In this document: positions 49,332 through 58,398 of the stretch, in pieces | Layout of the letters: each line of letters opens with the position of its first letter | Position numbering within the stretch: the first letter of the stretch is position 1 | Source: Pseudomonas putida | GTDB lineage: Bacteria > Pseudomonadota > Gammaproteobacteria > Pseudomonadales > Pseudomonadaceae | Reading direction: 5' to 3' | Assembly: GCA_041071465.1 (NCBI GenBank) | Contig: CP163498.1 | Location: 3,614,001-3,678,000 of the forward strand | Length of the DNA stretch: 64,000 nucleotides | Notes under the pieces: generated by a model | The model's database searches: none | Seen by the model: the letters and a program-made list of their open reading frames with translations, nothing else | Told to the model about the DNA's origin: nothing | Program-made: the position numbers and the translations under genes

Positions 49332-51329
49332 ATGGATAAGCTGCGCTCAAGACTGCTTGGACTACCTCGACGTCACAAACGGCTGATTCAGGTAGCGACG
49401 GATGTGGTTCTGGTCTGGTTCGCGCTGTGGATGGCGTTTGTCGTGCGCCTGGGTATCGACGACCTGGCCAACCCTGTTCGTGATCACACCTGGTTGTTCA
49501 TCACCGCGCCGATCATCTCGATTCCGTTGTTCATCCGCTTTGGCCTGTACCGGGCGGTGATGCGCTATTTCGGCAATGATGCACTGATCGCCATCATCAA
49601 GGCCGTGACCCTGTCGGCGCTGATCCTGGGCTTCATCATCTATTGGGCCAGCAACCACCAGAACGTGGTGCCACGCTCGATCACCTTCAACTACTGGTGG
49701 CTGAGCCTGATCATGGTCGGCGGCCTGCGCCTGGCCATGCGCCAGTACTTCCTCGGTGACTGGTTCGCCACCGCCGTGCAGCACGTGCCCTTCGCCAACC
49801 GTGATGACGGCCTGCCACGGGTAGCTGTATACGGTGCGGGCTCTGCAGGCAACCAGTTGGTGGCGGCCCTGCGCATGGGCAAGGCCATGCGCCCGGTGGC
49901 GTTCATCGACGACGACGCCAGCATCACCGACCGGGTGATCGCCGGCCTGCAGGTGTATCAGCCAGAACAGCTGCAACGCATGATCGACGACACTGCTGCC
50001 GAAGAAATCCTGCTGGCGTTGCCCTCGGTCAGCCGCAGCCGTCGCCGTGAAATCCTCAACCTGCTGGAAGGCTACCCGCTGCACGTGCGCAGTGTGCCCG
50101 GCTTCATGGACCTGGCCAGCGGCCGGGTGAAGGTGGACGACATCCAGGAAGTGGACATCGCCGACCTGTTGGGCCGCGACGCGGTGCCTGCGCAAGGCGA
50201 CCTGTTGCAGCACTGCATCATCGACCAGACGGTGATGGTGACCGGCGCCGGTGGCTCGATCGGCTCCGAACTGTGCCGCCAGATTCTCGGGCAAACCCCG
50301 CGTACCTTGCTGTTGTTCGAGCACAGTGAATTCAACCTGTACACCATTGCCGGCGAGCTGGAACAGCGCATCGTTCGCGAAGGGCTGGCCGTGCAGTTGA
50401 TCCCGATCCTCGGCTCGGTACGTGACCAGGCCAAGATGCTGGACGTGATGCGTGCCTGGCAAGTGGATACGGTGTACCACGCCGCCGCCTACAAGCATGT
50501 GCCCATTGTCGAGCACAACATTGCCGAAGGCCTGTCGAACAACGTGTTCGGCACCCTGTACACCGCCCAGGCCGCGCTGCAGGCCGGTGTTGCCAACTTC
50601 GTGTTGATTTCCACCGACAAGGCCGTGCGCCCCACCAATGTGATGGGCAGCACCAAGCGCCTGGCCGAAATGGTTTTGCAGGCCCTTAGCCGCGAGCTGG
50701 CACCCGTGTTGATGGGCGACACCGGCAACGTGTCGCAGGTGAACAAAACCCGCTTCACCATGGTGCGTTTCGGCAACGTACTGGGCTCGTCGGGCTCGGT
50801 CATCCCGCTCTTCCACAAGCAGATCAAGGCTGGCGGGCCGCTGACCGTGACCCACCCAAAAATCACCCGCTACTTCATGACTATTCCCGAGGCCGCGCAA
50901 CTGGTGATTCAGGCCGGCTCCATGGGGCAGGGTGGGGATGTGTTCGTGCTGGACATGGGCGAGCCGGTAAAGATTGTGGAGCTGGCGGAAAAAATGATTC
51001 ACCTGTCCGGCTTCAGCATTCGCTCCGAGCGCAACCCGCTGGGCGATATCGCCATCAACTTCACGGGCTTGCGCCCGGGTGAGAAGCTTTACGAAGAGTT
51101 GCTGATCGGCGACAACGTGATTGCCACGCGCCACCCCATGATCATGAGCGCCAACGAAGACTACCTGCCCTGGGATGTGCTGAAGCAGCGCCTGGAGGCG
51201 CTGCGGGCCGCCTCTTCGGTCGATGACTTCGCCACCGTGCGCCAGCTGTTGCGCGACACCGTGAGCGGCTATGTGCCCGGCGGGGAAATTGTCGATTGGC
51301 TGTACCAGCGTCGGCGTCTGGAGCCCTGA
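49332..51329 (+). CDS. wbpM: UDP-GlcNAc 4,6-dehydratase/epimerase, WbpM-like membrane protein
   Basis: This 665-residue protein has four N-terminal membrane helices, a first Rossmann-like CoA-binding-type domain (VAVYGAGSAGNQLVAALRMG) and a catalytic SDR domain (VMVTGAGGSIGSELCRQI near residue 300; VLISTDKAVRPTNVMGSTKR with the Met-x3-Lys that replaces Tyr-x3-Lys in this family). It feeds WbpV and WbpL. The ATG at 49332 gives 665 residues, the length of P. aeruginosa WbpM, and has AAGAGG just before it. An in-frame ATG at 49302 would add ten residues. Confidence 0.94.
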   Translation: MDKLRSRLLGLPRRHKRLIQVATDVVLVWFALWMAFVVRLGIDDLANPVRDHTWLFITAPIISIPLFIRFGLYRAVMRYFGNDALIAIIKAVTLSALILGFIIYWASNHQNVVPRSITFNYWWLSLIMVGGLRLAMRQYFLGDWFATAVQHVPFANRDDGLPRVAVYGAGSAGNQLVAALRMGKAMRPVAFIDDDASITDRVIAGLQVYQPEQLQRMIDDTAAEEILLALPSVSRSRRREILNLLEGYPLHVRSVPGFMDLASGRVKVDDIQEVDIADLLGRDAVPAQGDLLQHCIIDQTVMVTGAGGSIGSELCRQILGQTPRTLLLFEHSEFNLYTIAGELEQRIVREGLAVQLIPILGSVRDQAKMLDVMRAWQVDTVYHAAAYKHVPIVEHNIAEGLSNNVFGTLYTAQAALQAGVANFVLISTDKAVRPTNVMGSTKRLAEMVLQALSRELAPVLMGDTGNVSQVNKTRFTMVRFGNVLGSSGSVIPLFHKQIKAGGPLTVTHPKITRYFMTIPEAAQLVIQAGSMGQGGDVFVLDMGEPVKIVELAEKMIHLSGFSIRSERNPLGDIAINFTGLRPGEKLYEELLIGDNVIATRHPMIMSANEDYLPWDVLKQRLEALRAASSVDDFATVRQLLRDTVSGYVPGGEIVDWLYQRRRLEP

Positions 51330-51353
51330 GCGCGGCACAAACAAACAGAACAG

Positions 51354-51402
51354 GTGTTGCCTGCAAAGCAACGCCCATATGAACTTCAAACGCAGTGAAG
51401 TT
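51354..51402 (+). promoter_or_regulatory. Two small hairpins between wbpM and rmlB
   Basis: GTTGC and GCAAC pair around CTGCAAA (about 51356-51372). AACTTCA (51382-51388) pairs with TGAAGTT (51396-51402). Neither ends in a T run. The 102-base gap is the only sizeable break between wzx and rmlA, so rmlBDA may have its own promoter here. Confidence 0.35.
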
Positions 51403-51431
51403 TGACAGCGGGAAATGGGAAAAACTGAACG

Positions 51432-52502
51432 ATGACTATTCTGGTAACTGGTGGTGCGGGTTTCATTGGCGCGAACTTCGTGCTCGACTGGCTGGCGGGT
51501 AGCGATGAGCCTGTGGTCAACCTCGACAAACTCACCTACGCAGGCAACCTGCAAACCCTGAGCAGCCTGCAGGGTGACAAGCGCCATATCTTCGTGCACG
51601 GCGACATCGGCGACTCTGAGCTGGTAGCCCGCCTGCTGCAGGAGCACCAGCCGCGCGCGATCGTCAACTTTGCTGCCGAGTCCCACGTCGACCGCTCTAT
51701 CCACGGCCCCGAAGACTTCATCGAAACCAACATCGTTGGTACCTTCCGCCTGCTGGAAGCCGTCCGCGCCCATTGGGGTGGCTTGAATGACCAGGCACGC
51801 CAGGCGTTCCGCTTCCTGCATGTATCCACCGACGAAGTGTACGGCTCGCTGGCCGCCGACGAACCGGCCTTCACCGAGACCCACCAGTACCAGCCAAACA
51901 GCCCGTATTCCGCCAGCAAGGCCGCCAGCGACCACCTGGTGCGCTCGTATCACCACACCTACGGCCTGCCGGTACTGACCACCAACTGCTCGAACAACTA
52001 CGGCCCGTACCACTTCCCGGAAAAACTCATTCCGCTGATGATCGTCAACGCCCTGGCCGGCAAGCCACTGCCGGTGTATGGCGACGGTCAGCAGATTCGC
52101 GACTGGCTGTACGTCAAAGACCACTGCAGCGCCATTCGCCGCGTACTGGAAGCCGGTACCACCGGTGAGGTGTACAACGTTGGCGGCTGGAACGAAAAGC
52201 CCAACCTGGAAATCGTCAACCGCGTATGCGCACTGCTGGACGAACTGCGCCCACGCGGCGACGGTAAGCCCTACGCCGAACAGATTACCTACGTGACCGA
52301 CCGCCCCGGCCATGACCGCCGCTACGCCATCGATGCCCGCAAGCTGGAGCGCGAGCTGGGCTGGAAACCCGCTGAAACCTTCGAAACCGGCATTCGCAAG
52401 ACCGTGGCCTGGTACCTCGACAACCAGGAGTGGGTGCAGAACGTACAGTCCGGCAGCTACCGCGACTGGGTAGAGAAGAACTACGCAGGGCGCTCGGCAT
52501 GA
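51432..52502 (+). CDS. rmlB: dTDP-glucose 4,6-dehydratase
   Basis: This 356-residue extended SDR has [47 protein letters not shown] with the catalytic Thr-Asp-Glu, and [12 protein letters not shown] with the Tyr-x3-Lys pair. It turns dTDP-glucose into dTDP-4-keto-6-deoxyglucose, the branch point for both rhamnose and the 3-amino sugar made by the genes at 37080-39619. It overlaps rmlD by 4 bases. Confidence 0.96.
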   Translation: MTILVTGGAGFIGANFVLDWLAGSDEPVVNLDKLTYAGNLQTLSSLQGDKRHIFVHGDIGDSELVARLLQEHQPRAIVNFAAESHVDRSIHGPEDFIETNIVGTFRLLEAVRAHWGGLNDQARQAFRFLHVSTDEVYGSLAADEPAFTETHQYQPNSPYSASKAASDHLVRSYHHTYGLPVLTTNCSNNYGPYHFPEKLIPLMIVNALAGKPLPVYGDGQQIRDWLYVKDHCSAIRRVLEAGTTGEVYNVGGWNEKPNLEIVNRVCALLDELRPRGDGKPYAEQITYVTDRPGHDRRYAIDARKLERELGWKPAETFETGIRKTVAWYLDNQEWVQNVQSGSYRDWVEKNYAGRSA

Positions 52503-53394
52503 AACTTCTGCTACTGGGCAAGGACGGCCAGGTAGGTTGGGAGCTGCAACGCAGCCTGGCCCCGCTGGGCCAGGTGCTGGCGCTGAACAGCCGCAGCCAG
52601 GCGCACTGCGGCGACCTGGCCAACCTGCCAGGCCTGGCCGAAACCGTGCGCGCCTACGCCCCAGATGTCATCGTCAACGCCGCCGCCTATACCGCCGTCG
52701 ACAAGGCCGAAAGCGACCGCGAGCAAGCTTTCAAGGTAAACGCCGAAGCCGTCGGCGTGCTGGCCCGTGCTGCCGCCGACTGCGGCGCACTGCTGGTGCA
52801 CTATTCCACCGACTACGTGTTCCCTGGGCAGGGCACCCAGCCCTGGCGCGAAGACGACGCAGTTGGCCCGCTGAATACCTATGGCGAAAGCAAGCTGGCA
52901 GGCGAACGAGCCATCCAGGCTGCCGGTTGCCAGCACCTGATCTTCCGCACCTGCTGGGTGTATGCCGCCCGCGGCAACAACTTCGCCAAAACCATGCTGC
53001 GCCTGGCCGGCGAACGTGACAGCCTGGGCGTGATCGACGACCAGCACGGCGCCCGACTGGCGCCGAACTGATCGCCGACATCACCGCCCACGCCATCACC
53101 GCCACCCGTCGCAACCCGGCCCTGGCCGGCCTGTACCACCTGGCGGCTGGCGGCGAAACCACCTGGTGCGGTTATGCCCGCTTCGTGCTCGAGCAGGCGG
53201 CGGCACAAGGCGTGGCGTTGAAAACCCACGCCGAACAGGTCAACCCTTTGACGACCGACGCCTACCCGACCCCGGCCAAGCGACCGGCCAATTCACGTCT
53301 TGATACCCACAAACTGCAGAAGGCTTTTGCCCTGAACCTGCCAGACTGGCGCCAGGGAGTGGCCCGCATGCTCACGGAAATACACGAGAAATGA
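52499..53394 (+). CDS. rmlD: dTDP-4-dehydrorhamnose reductase, interrupted by a 1-base deletion
   Basis: The first frame starts [20 protein letters not shown] and includes [27 protein letters not shown] and [13 protein letters not shown] (Tyr-x3-Lys). It is correct to IDDQHGA. At 53053-53055, GGCGCCCGACT should read GGCGCCCCGACT. The rest ([20 protein letters not shown] onward) is in the next frame and ends at 53394, giving 298 residues when one C is restored. The enzyme performs the last step of dTDP-L-rhamnose synthesis. If the deletion is real the strain would lack this donor unless another copy exists. Confidence 0.9.
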
Positions 53395-54281
53395 CCACTA
53401 TGAAGCGTAAAGGCATCATTCTGGCGGGCGGGTCGGGTACCCGCCTGCACCCCGCGACCCTGGCAATTTCCAAGCAACTGCTGCCGGTGTACGACAAACC
53501 GATGATCTACTACCCGCTGACCACGTTGATGCTGGCGGGCATTCAGGACATCCTGATCATCTCCACCCCACAAGACACACCTCGCTTCGAGCAACTGCTG
53601 GGCGACGGCCACCAGTGGGGTATCAACATCAGCTACGCCGTGCAAGCCTCGCCAGACGGCCTGGCGCAAGCGTTTCTGATTGGTGAAGACTTCATTGGCA
53701 ACGATTTGTCGGCGCTGGTGCTGGGCGACAACATCTATTACGGCCATGACTTCCAGCAGTTGCTGCGCAACGCCATGGACCGCGGCGAAGGCGCCAGCGT
53801 GTTCGCCTACCACGTGCACGACCCCGAGCGTTACGGTGTGGTCGAGTTCGATGACAAGGGCAAGGCAATCAGCCTGGAAGAAAAGCCCGCCAAGCCGAAG
53901 TCCAGCTATGCCGTAACCGGCTTGTACTTCTACGACAAGGACGTGGTCGAAATCGCCAAGGGCATCAAGCCTTCTCCTCGAGGCGAGCTGGAGATTACCG
54001 ACCTGAACCGGGTGTACCTGGAGCAGAACCGGCTGTCCGTGGAGATCATGGGGCGCGGGTATGCCTGGCTGGATACCGGGACGCATGACTCGCTGCTGGA
54101 GGCTAGCGGGTACATCGCCACGATTGAGCGGCGGCAGGGGTTGAAGGTGGCTTGTCCGGAGGAGGTTTCGTACCGGCAGGGGTGGATTGGGGCGGAGCAG
54201 CTGTTGAAGCTGGCTGAGCCGTTGGCCAAGAATGGGTATGGGCAGTATTTGAAGCGGTTGGTGGGGGATAGGGTTTATTGA
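53391..54281 (+). CDS. rmlA: Glucose-1-phosphate thymidylyltransferase
   Basis: This 296-residue nucleotidyltransferase has [55 protein letters not shown] and [18 protein letters not shown]. It makes dTDP-glucose for RmlB. The ATG at 53391 overlaps the rmlD stop, and an ATG at 53400 is an alternative. The 3' end shows a local rise in GGG codons but the protein is complete. The decayed IS element begins 127 bases downstream. Confidence 0.96.
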   Translation: MTTMKRKGIILAGGSGTRLHPATLAISKQLLPVYDKPMIYYPLTTLMLAGIQDILIISTPQDTPRFEQLLGDGHQWGINISYAVQASPDGLAQAFLIGEDFIGNDLSALVLGDNIYYGHDFQQLLRNAMDRGEGASVFAYHVHDPERYGVVEFDDKGKAISLEEKPAKPKSSYAVTGLYFYDKDVVEIAKGIKPSPRGELEITDLNRVYLEQNRLSVEIMGRGYAWLDTGTHDSLLEASGYIATIERRQGLKVACPEEVSYRQGWIGAEQLLKLAEPLAKNGYGQYLKRLVGDRVY

Positions 54282-54408
54282 TAAGTCGGGTTGCTTATGG
54301 ATTGGCCCAACTATTCTCCTGAGAAGTCCATGCTGAGAGCACACAGCGATCCGCTGACGGTGCCCCTGTTTTGTTCTAGATGCTTGATTGCTGAAAGCTA
54401 AAGAGATG

Positions 54409-55225
54409 TCACCAACACCGCATGGAACAAGCCAGCGAGATCATAGCGGAATAGCTTCTCGTGAGCTTGTTCCAGCGGATAACTATCGGGCGGGTCTCGT
54501 TCTGCCAGCCGTACATGTATTCGAGGATGTTGTGCTGTCTGCACGTGGGTCAAATAAACGGTCGTGGTAGGCATACTTGGTTTTGCGCTTCATTGAAGGC
54601 AGCGGCCTGACGTGTTGCATTCGAAATAGGTCGCAATAGCTGCGTAGCCGTTGCTGGGAAAAAGCCATTTACTGTGTTTGTGCGAGCGGCCACCATTGGC
54701 TCAATGGAGTACTGACTTCGTCCAACAGTGGATGAGCGTAGCTGATGTCTCTGGCTTGACCGCCAGAAAAAAGGAAGCGCAACGGTGTCGCGTTGTTGTG
54801 GTAAAGCATGTGGATTCTGATTGTTATACAACCGTGACTGGGGTCTAAAGCATGACCGTCAGGCCCCTTTTATTCCCAGTGCCAGATGAGGCTTTGGTAG
54901 CAGGTACGGCGATTGAGTCGAATATCCACATTTGTCAACCGATCACGCCTTGCTCATCCCATCGCTGGTACAAGCGTCTAAGTATCTGATTGAATATCCT
55001 GTGTTTTTTGCCTGCCTCGGAACCGGTGATAGACCGTTGACGACGGGCCAAAGCGTTCTGGCATATCTCGCCACGCGGCAACTGAGCAAAGTACAGAGCA
55101 CCCGGAGCACGCCATCGAGCATAAGGCGATCTTTCGGGCTGCGCCCCCCCCCGCCCGTTGGTTTCGCTGAATAGATTGGGAACCACAGTCCTGTCCTCAT
55201 CCGAGAATTCGTAACGCGTTGCCAT
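54409..55225 (-). pseudogene. Decayed IS5-family transposase
   Basis: Reading from an ATG at 55225, the translation starts MATRYEFSDEDRTVVPNLFS and then needs several frame changes. Recognisable IS5-family (IS427-like) pieces occur in order: SPKDRLMLDGVLRVLC near 55130, NQILRRLYQRWDEQG near 54950, WIFDSIAVPATKASSGTGNK near 54880, ISYAHPLLDEVSTPLSQW near 54720, RSYCDLFRMQHVRPLPSMKR near 54620, and SYSAMISLACSMRCW ending at 54409. The total span of 817 bases equals a full-length transposase, so this is point decay and not truncation. It lies exactly between the GC-rich rml genes and the AT-rich region. Confidence 0.85.
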
Positions 55226-55590
55226 CAAAGAATTCCTTCCGCTGATGACGGAGACTCTACAAAATCTCAGACCTCGAAGGGCGCCAAATGGACTTCTGCG
55301 GGGAGGTACAGACTGAAATGAGCCGAAAACCAATGAGGACCGCGTGAAGCTCGGTATGCAGGGTTTCCGGATGGGTCTGTTAAATTGAAGAGCGCAGCCA
55401 TTCTTATTGAGTCGACATCATGCGACATTTTTACATGTGCTTGGTTCCCGAAAGCTTTAGATATACAATTCGTTCATGTGCCGCATAAAGCTTTGGTTCT
55501 TATCTGCAAGGCATGGATGCTGTCGTCCTTATGGGCAATAGAAATTTGGCGCTGGAAAATTCGGTGCGATTTAAACTTGGGGAGAAATGA
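55226..55590. other. Non-coding junction between the IS remnant and the AT-rich gene block
   Basis: I find no convincing gene in these 365 bases. Base composition changes within the stretch, from mixed GC near the IS remnant to clearly AT-rich beyond about 55390. An outer end of the IS could lie near 55320-55380, but I cannot identify its inverted repeat. Sequence close to 55565-55590 holds the ribosome site (GGGGAG) for the next gene. Confidence 0.5.
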
Positions 55591-56700
55591 GTGCTTCTTG
55601 GAATTCATTACATGCGAGGCATCGCCGCGCTCATTGTTGTACTTTTTCACTTTCGTGGATTGTTGAACAATGTCTATGCTGATGCAAACTTGGGTAGAAA
55701 CCTATTGCAGTCGGGCGCGTCAGGTGTTGATATATTCTTCATGATAAGCGGTTTTATTATCATGGTTGCATCTGCTAGCAAAGAGGCGAATAGACCTGGC
55801 TCGTTCTTGACAAGAAGGGTGTTTAGAGTTTACCCGGCCTTAATTATATGCTGGGTGGTCGGCTGCCTCACAATCTATAGTAATCAACCTGCCGTAGAGC
55901 TACTGAAGTCAGTTGTACCCCTTAATAAAGATTATAATATGCCCGCACCCACATTTGGCTTCAATCTCATGGGGCCACCTTGGACGCTGACGTATGAAAT
56001 TTTGTTTTACGCCGTTTTTTGCTTGGCTATTTCAATCAGTCATAAACATCGGGCGCTACTGGCTTCTGCGATACTGGTTACAAGCATTGTCTCGCTCAAC
56101 CTGATTTTTAATGGCTCTGTGGAACTCAGTGCTGCCAAGACTTTAGATTTACCAACGACATCTCAGTGGGCTGGGATTCTCAAGATGCTGTCTTCAACCT
56201 ACTTGCTTGAGTTTGTGGTTGGTATGATGTTTGCCAGTTTCTATATGAATAAGAGCATTGTTATACCTCGGGCGCCCGCATTAGCTTATTTTTGGGCCTG
56301 TCTCGGACTATTTGTGGTTATGTTTGCCGCGAATTATAAGCCCGGATTTGGTCCGCAGGGATATGGGATTAGAGCCATAGTTCTCGTCTCGGGTGTTGTT
56401 GTTCTAGAAAAAGCTAATGTCGAAATCTTTAAGAGCAGTATACTGAGTTTCCTGGGTGACATTTCCTATTCCATGTACATATCGCACTTCCTGATTATTA
56501 AGATTCTATTGAAGTACAATCCGCCTATTTGGAGCGATACATTAGGGTTCTCAAGGATGCTTTTGGCAACTGTAATCACTATCTTTGTGGCTACAATAAT
56601 CTATAATTTTGTGGAAAAGCCATTCATCCGAATTGGCAAAAATTTGCATAATAAGTATTTCCAGCGCAATATGGTCACGACACGACTGCAGGTGACTTAA
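55591..56700 (+). CDS. Membrane acyltransferase (acyltransferase 3/OafA family)
   Basis: This 369-residue polytopic protein starts at a GTG with GGGGAG seven bases upstream. It opens with MRGIAALIVVLFHFRGLLNN (catalytic His in the first helix), then GASGVDIFFMISGFIIMVAS, FLTRRVFRVYPALIICWVVG, GPPWTLTYEILFYAVFCLAI, and ends with SFLGDISYSMYISHFLIIK. It should O-acylate a surface glycan or its lipid-linked precursor. Codon use and GC content are much lower than in the genes before 54300, which indicates transfer. It is distinct from the acyltransferase at 32328. Confidence 0.88.
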   Translation: MLLGIHYMRGIAALIVVLFHFRGLLNNVYADANLGRNLLQSGASGVDIFFMISGFIIMVASASKEANRPGSFLTRRVFRVYPALIICWVVGCLTIYSNQPAVELLKSVVPLNKDYNMPAPTFGFNLMGPPWTLTYEILFYAVFCLAISISHKHRALLASAILVTSIVSLNLIFNGSVELSAAKTLDLPTTSQWAGILKMLSSTYLLEFVVGMMFASFYMNKSIVIPRAPALAYFWACLGLFVVMFAANYKPGFGPQGYGIRAIVLVSGVVVLEKANVEIFKSSILSFLGDISYSMYISHFLIIKILLKYNPPIWSDTLGFSRMLLATVITIFVATIIYNFVEKPFIRIGKNLHNKYFQRNMVTTRLQVT

Positions 56701-56851
56701 GTTGGATTGGTTTAAATCAAGTAGCTGGGCGGATGCAAGATTCGAGTCTCGCTAAATTGCTGCGTGCGGAGTTTCATCTGAGCTCCGCATAAGTTAAAAT
56801 TCTAATTTGCATGGTTTGTTTTCAGCTTGCGAATTCGTCGAGGAAAAATTA

Positions 56852-58351
56852 GTGGGCAACAGTGTGGATGGATCTGTGTATTTACTTAAATATGGAAAGT
56901 TTGATAATGTCCAATTGATCGAGCCCATAGATTGGGCTATGGACCCATTCAAAGTGCTTAACTGGCGGCACAATTTCCTGAGTCTACGATGGCTGATTAA
57001 AACCGTACCCTTGGAAACTAAGCGAGCTGTCATCGTAAGTTTTCATGATTTCCACTGTAAGAAAAAGAAAGCCAACGATATGGTTGGTACTCGCATTGGT
57101 GATCATACAACATCCATACGTATTGATGAAATATTGCGACTTAGAAATGAATTCTTAGCGGTAGAGGATCGTGTAGTATCAGAATGCTGTGAAGAAATAT
57201 TGCGTATAGACATGGCAACGCTCTTGTCGGAGAAGGTATATAGAAGCGGACATAATCATGGGGTCATGGCCGATATCTCGCTTCTTAATGCAATTTCGAC
57301 TGTTGGCCATCCCGATAAGGGTGTAGTGCAGTACGTTGTCAGTAGGGGGCTTAAGTCACTCCAGAGTATATTTGATTCCAGTGGCTTGACTCAGGAGCAC
57401 TCTATATCGTATCAAGAGTATAATTATCCTGTTGCCAATAAATTTCTAAAGGCAGCATCGAAATTTGACAACCTTGAAACTGACTTTGGCAACATAGATT
57501 TGTTAGGTGCGACAAAGAAGTTGCTAAATTTCTTCACTCGGACTAACGGAGAGTATATTCCAGTTGGCGACTCCTTCAGGCGTCCGAATGCGAGTATTCG
57601 GAAGTTGTGCCCTGAAATAGTCCCCTCTGAAGAAAATGTTGTTTCTCTTGGGCTTCCAAATAATAGACTGTTCTGTGAGAATGGATTTTTTTCCTATGTG
57701 AAACAGTCCGACTCAAGGCGCCGTATCCATTTTGTTTCCGTTTGCGCCTGGCATTCAGCGAACCACAAACAGGATGATGATTTATCGTTCTGTCTTGAAC
57801 TCGATGGGCAAATGATTTTCGATGATCCAGGCTATTCGGATCAAGTAGATAAAGAGACGACTAACGCGCTGAGAAATGCTGATCACCATAGTACAGTATC
57901 TGTAGATAATGTTCAGTATTCAAATCGCGGCAAAACTAACGGTGAATCTAAGTTTACTGAGTGGCATGAAACAGATGAAGGCTTTGTCCTCGCCGGACAA
58001 CAGCAGCGCATGCCGGGTTTAAAGGTTAGTCGACGGTTCGAGTTAACTAATAATTCTCTACGGGTTTCTGATTACATTTCTGCAACTGAGAAGTCAGAAA
58101 GTGAGCATGGTTTTGTGCTTGCACCAGATATTCATATTCGGTTTGAAGGCGGCGGGGTATGGTTGTACAGAGACTATTCCGTTCTGGGAGTAATAAAGCC
58201 GGAAGAGTTTGATGGCGAATGGGTTGTTACCACGATTCATTACATTGGCAGCGATAGACATAATCTAGCGCAGACATTGCGTGTGGCATACAAAGCGCCA
58301 ATCAAATCTGAGCGTAAGTTTTCATTCAATTTTTCAGGTATTAATTTCTGA
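56852..58351 (+). CDS. Heparinase II/III-family protein
   Basis: About 499 residues from a GTG with GAGGA seven bases before it. A TTG 45 bases upstream would extend the frame but lacks a ribosome site. The N-terminal part has the family pattern IDWAMDPFKVLNWRHNFLSL. A helical toroid domain follows, with YRSGHNHGVMADISLLNAIS holding the likely catalytic His. The C-terminal beta-sandwich domain has HSANHKQDDDLSFCLELDGQ and MIFDDPGYSDQ, the usual His-x-Asp-rich family signature. No signal peptide is seen. Such proteins cleave uronic-acid polysaccharides or act in exopolysaccharide synthesis clusters. It ends at a shared bidirectional terminator. Confidence 0.87.
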   Translation: MGNSVDGSVYLLKYGKFDNVQLIEPIDWAMDPFKVLNWRHNFLSLRWLIKTVPLETKRAVIVSFHDFHCKKKKANDMVGTRIGDHTTSIRIDEILRLRNEFLAVEDRVVSECCEEILRIDMATLLSEKVYRSGHNHGVMADISLLNAISTVGHPDKGVVQYVVSRGLKSLQSIFDSSGLTQEHSISYQEYNYPVANKFLKAASKFDNLETDFGNIDLLGATKKLLNFFTRTNGEYIPVGDSFRRPNASIRKLCPEIVPSEENVVSLGLPNNRLFCENGFFSYVKQSDSRRRIHFVSVCAWHSANHKQDDDLSFCLELDGQMIFDDPGYSDQVDKETTNALRNADHHSTVSVDNVQYSNRGKTNGESKFTEWHETDEGFVLAGQQQRMPGLKVSRRFELTNNSLRVSDYISATEKSESEHGFVLAPDIHIRFEGGGVWLYRDYSVLGVIKPEEFDGEWVVTTIHYIGSDRHNLAQTLRVAYKAPIKSERKFSFNFSGINF

Positions 58352-58357
58352 GCAGCA

Positions 58358-58388
58358 TTGGCAGAAAGAGGAAGTCTCTTTCTGCCAA
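58358..58388. terminator. Bidirectional terminator between convergent units
   Basis: TTGGCAGAAAGAG and CTCTTTCTGCCAA form a perfect 13-bp stem around GAAGT. The stem lies 7 bases after the plus-strand heparinase stop and 11 bases past the minus-strand gene that ends at 58399. Confidence 0.88.
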
Positions 58389-58398
58389 ATTTGCTAGC

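Noticed and set aside
51330..51431. A second JUMPstart element before rmlB
   Set aside because: The gap has two small hairpins but lacks the AGTGCT...AAGCC...GCGGT order seen upstream of wzz.
49362..52313. A 983-codon open frame on the minus strand opposite wbpM and rmlB
   Set aside because: It is a GC-skew shadow of two well conserved plus-strand genes. Its translation is rich in His, Gln and Val with no recognisable domain.
54388..54848. Short open frames on both strands downstream of rmlA
   Set aside because: The minus-strand peptides are fragments of a decayed IS5-family transposase in shifting frames, and the plus-strand ones are their complements.
55385..55666. A 93-codon plus-strand frame before the acyltransferase gene
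   Set aside because: It has no ribosome site or similarity and runs into the start of the acyltransferase in another frame.
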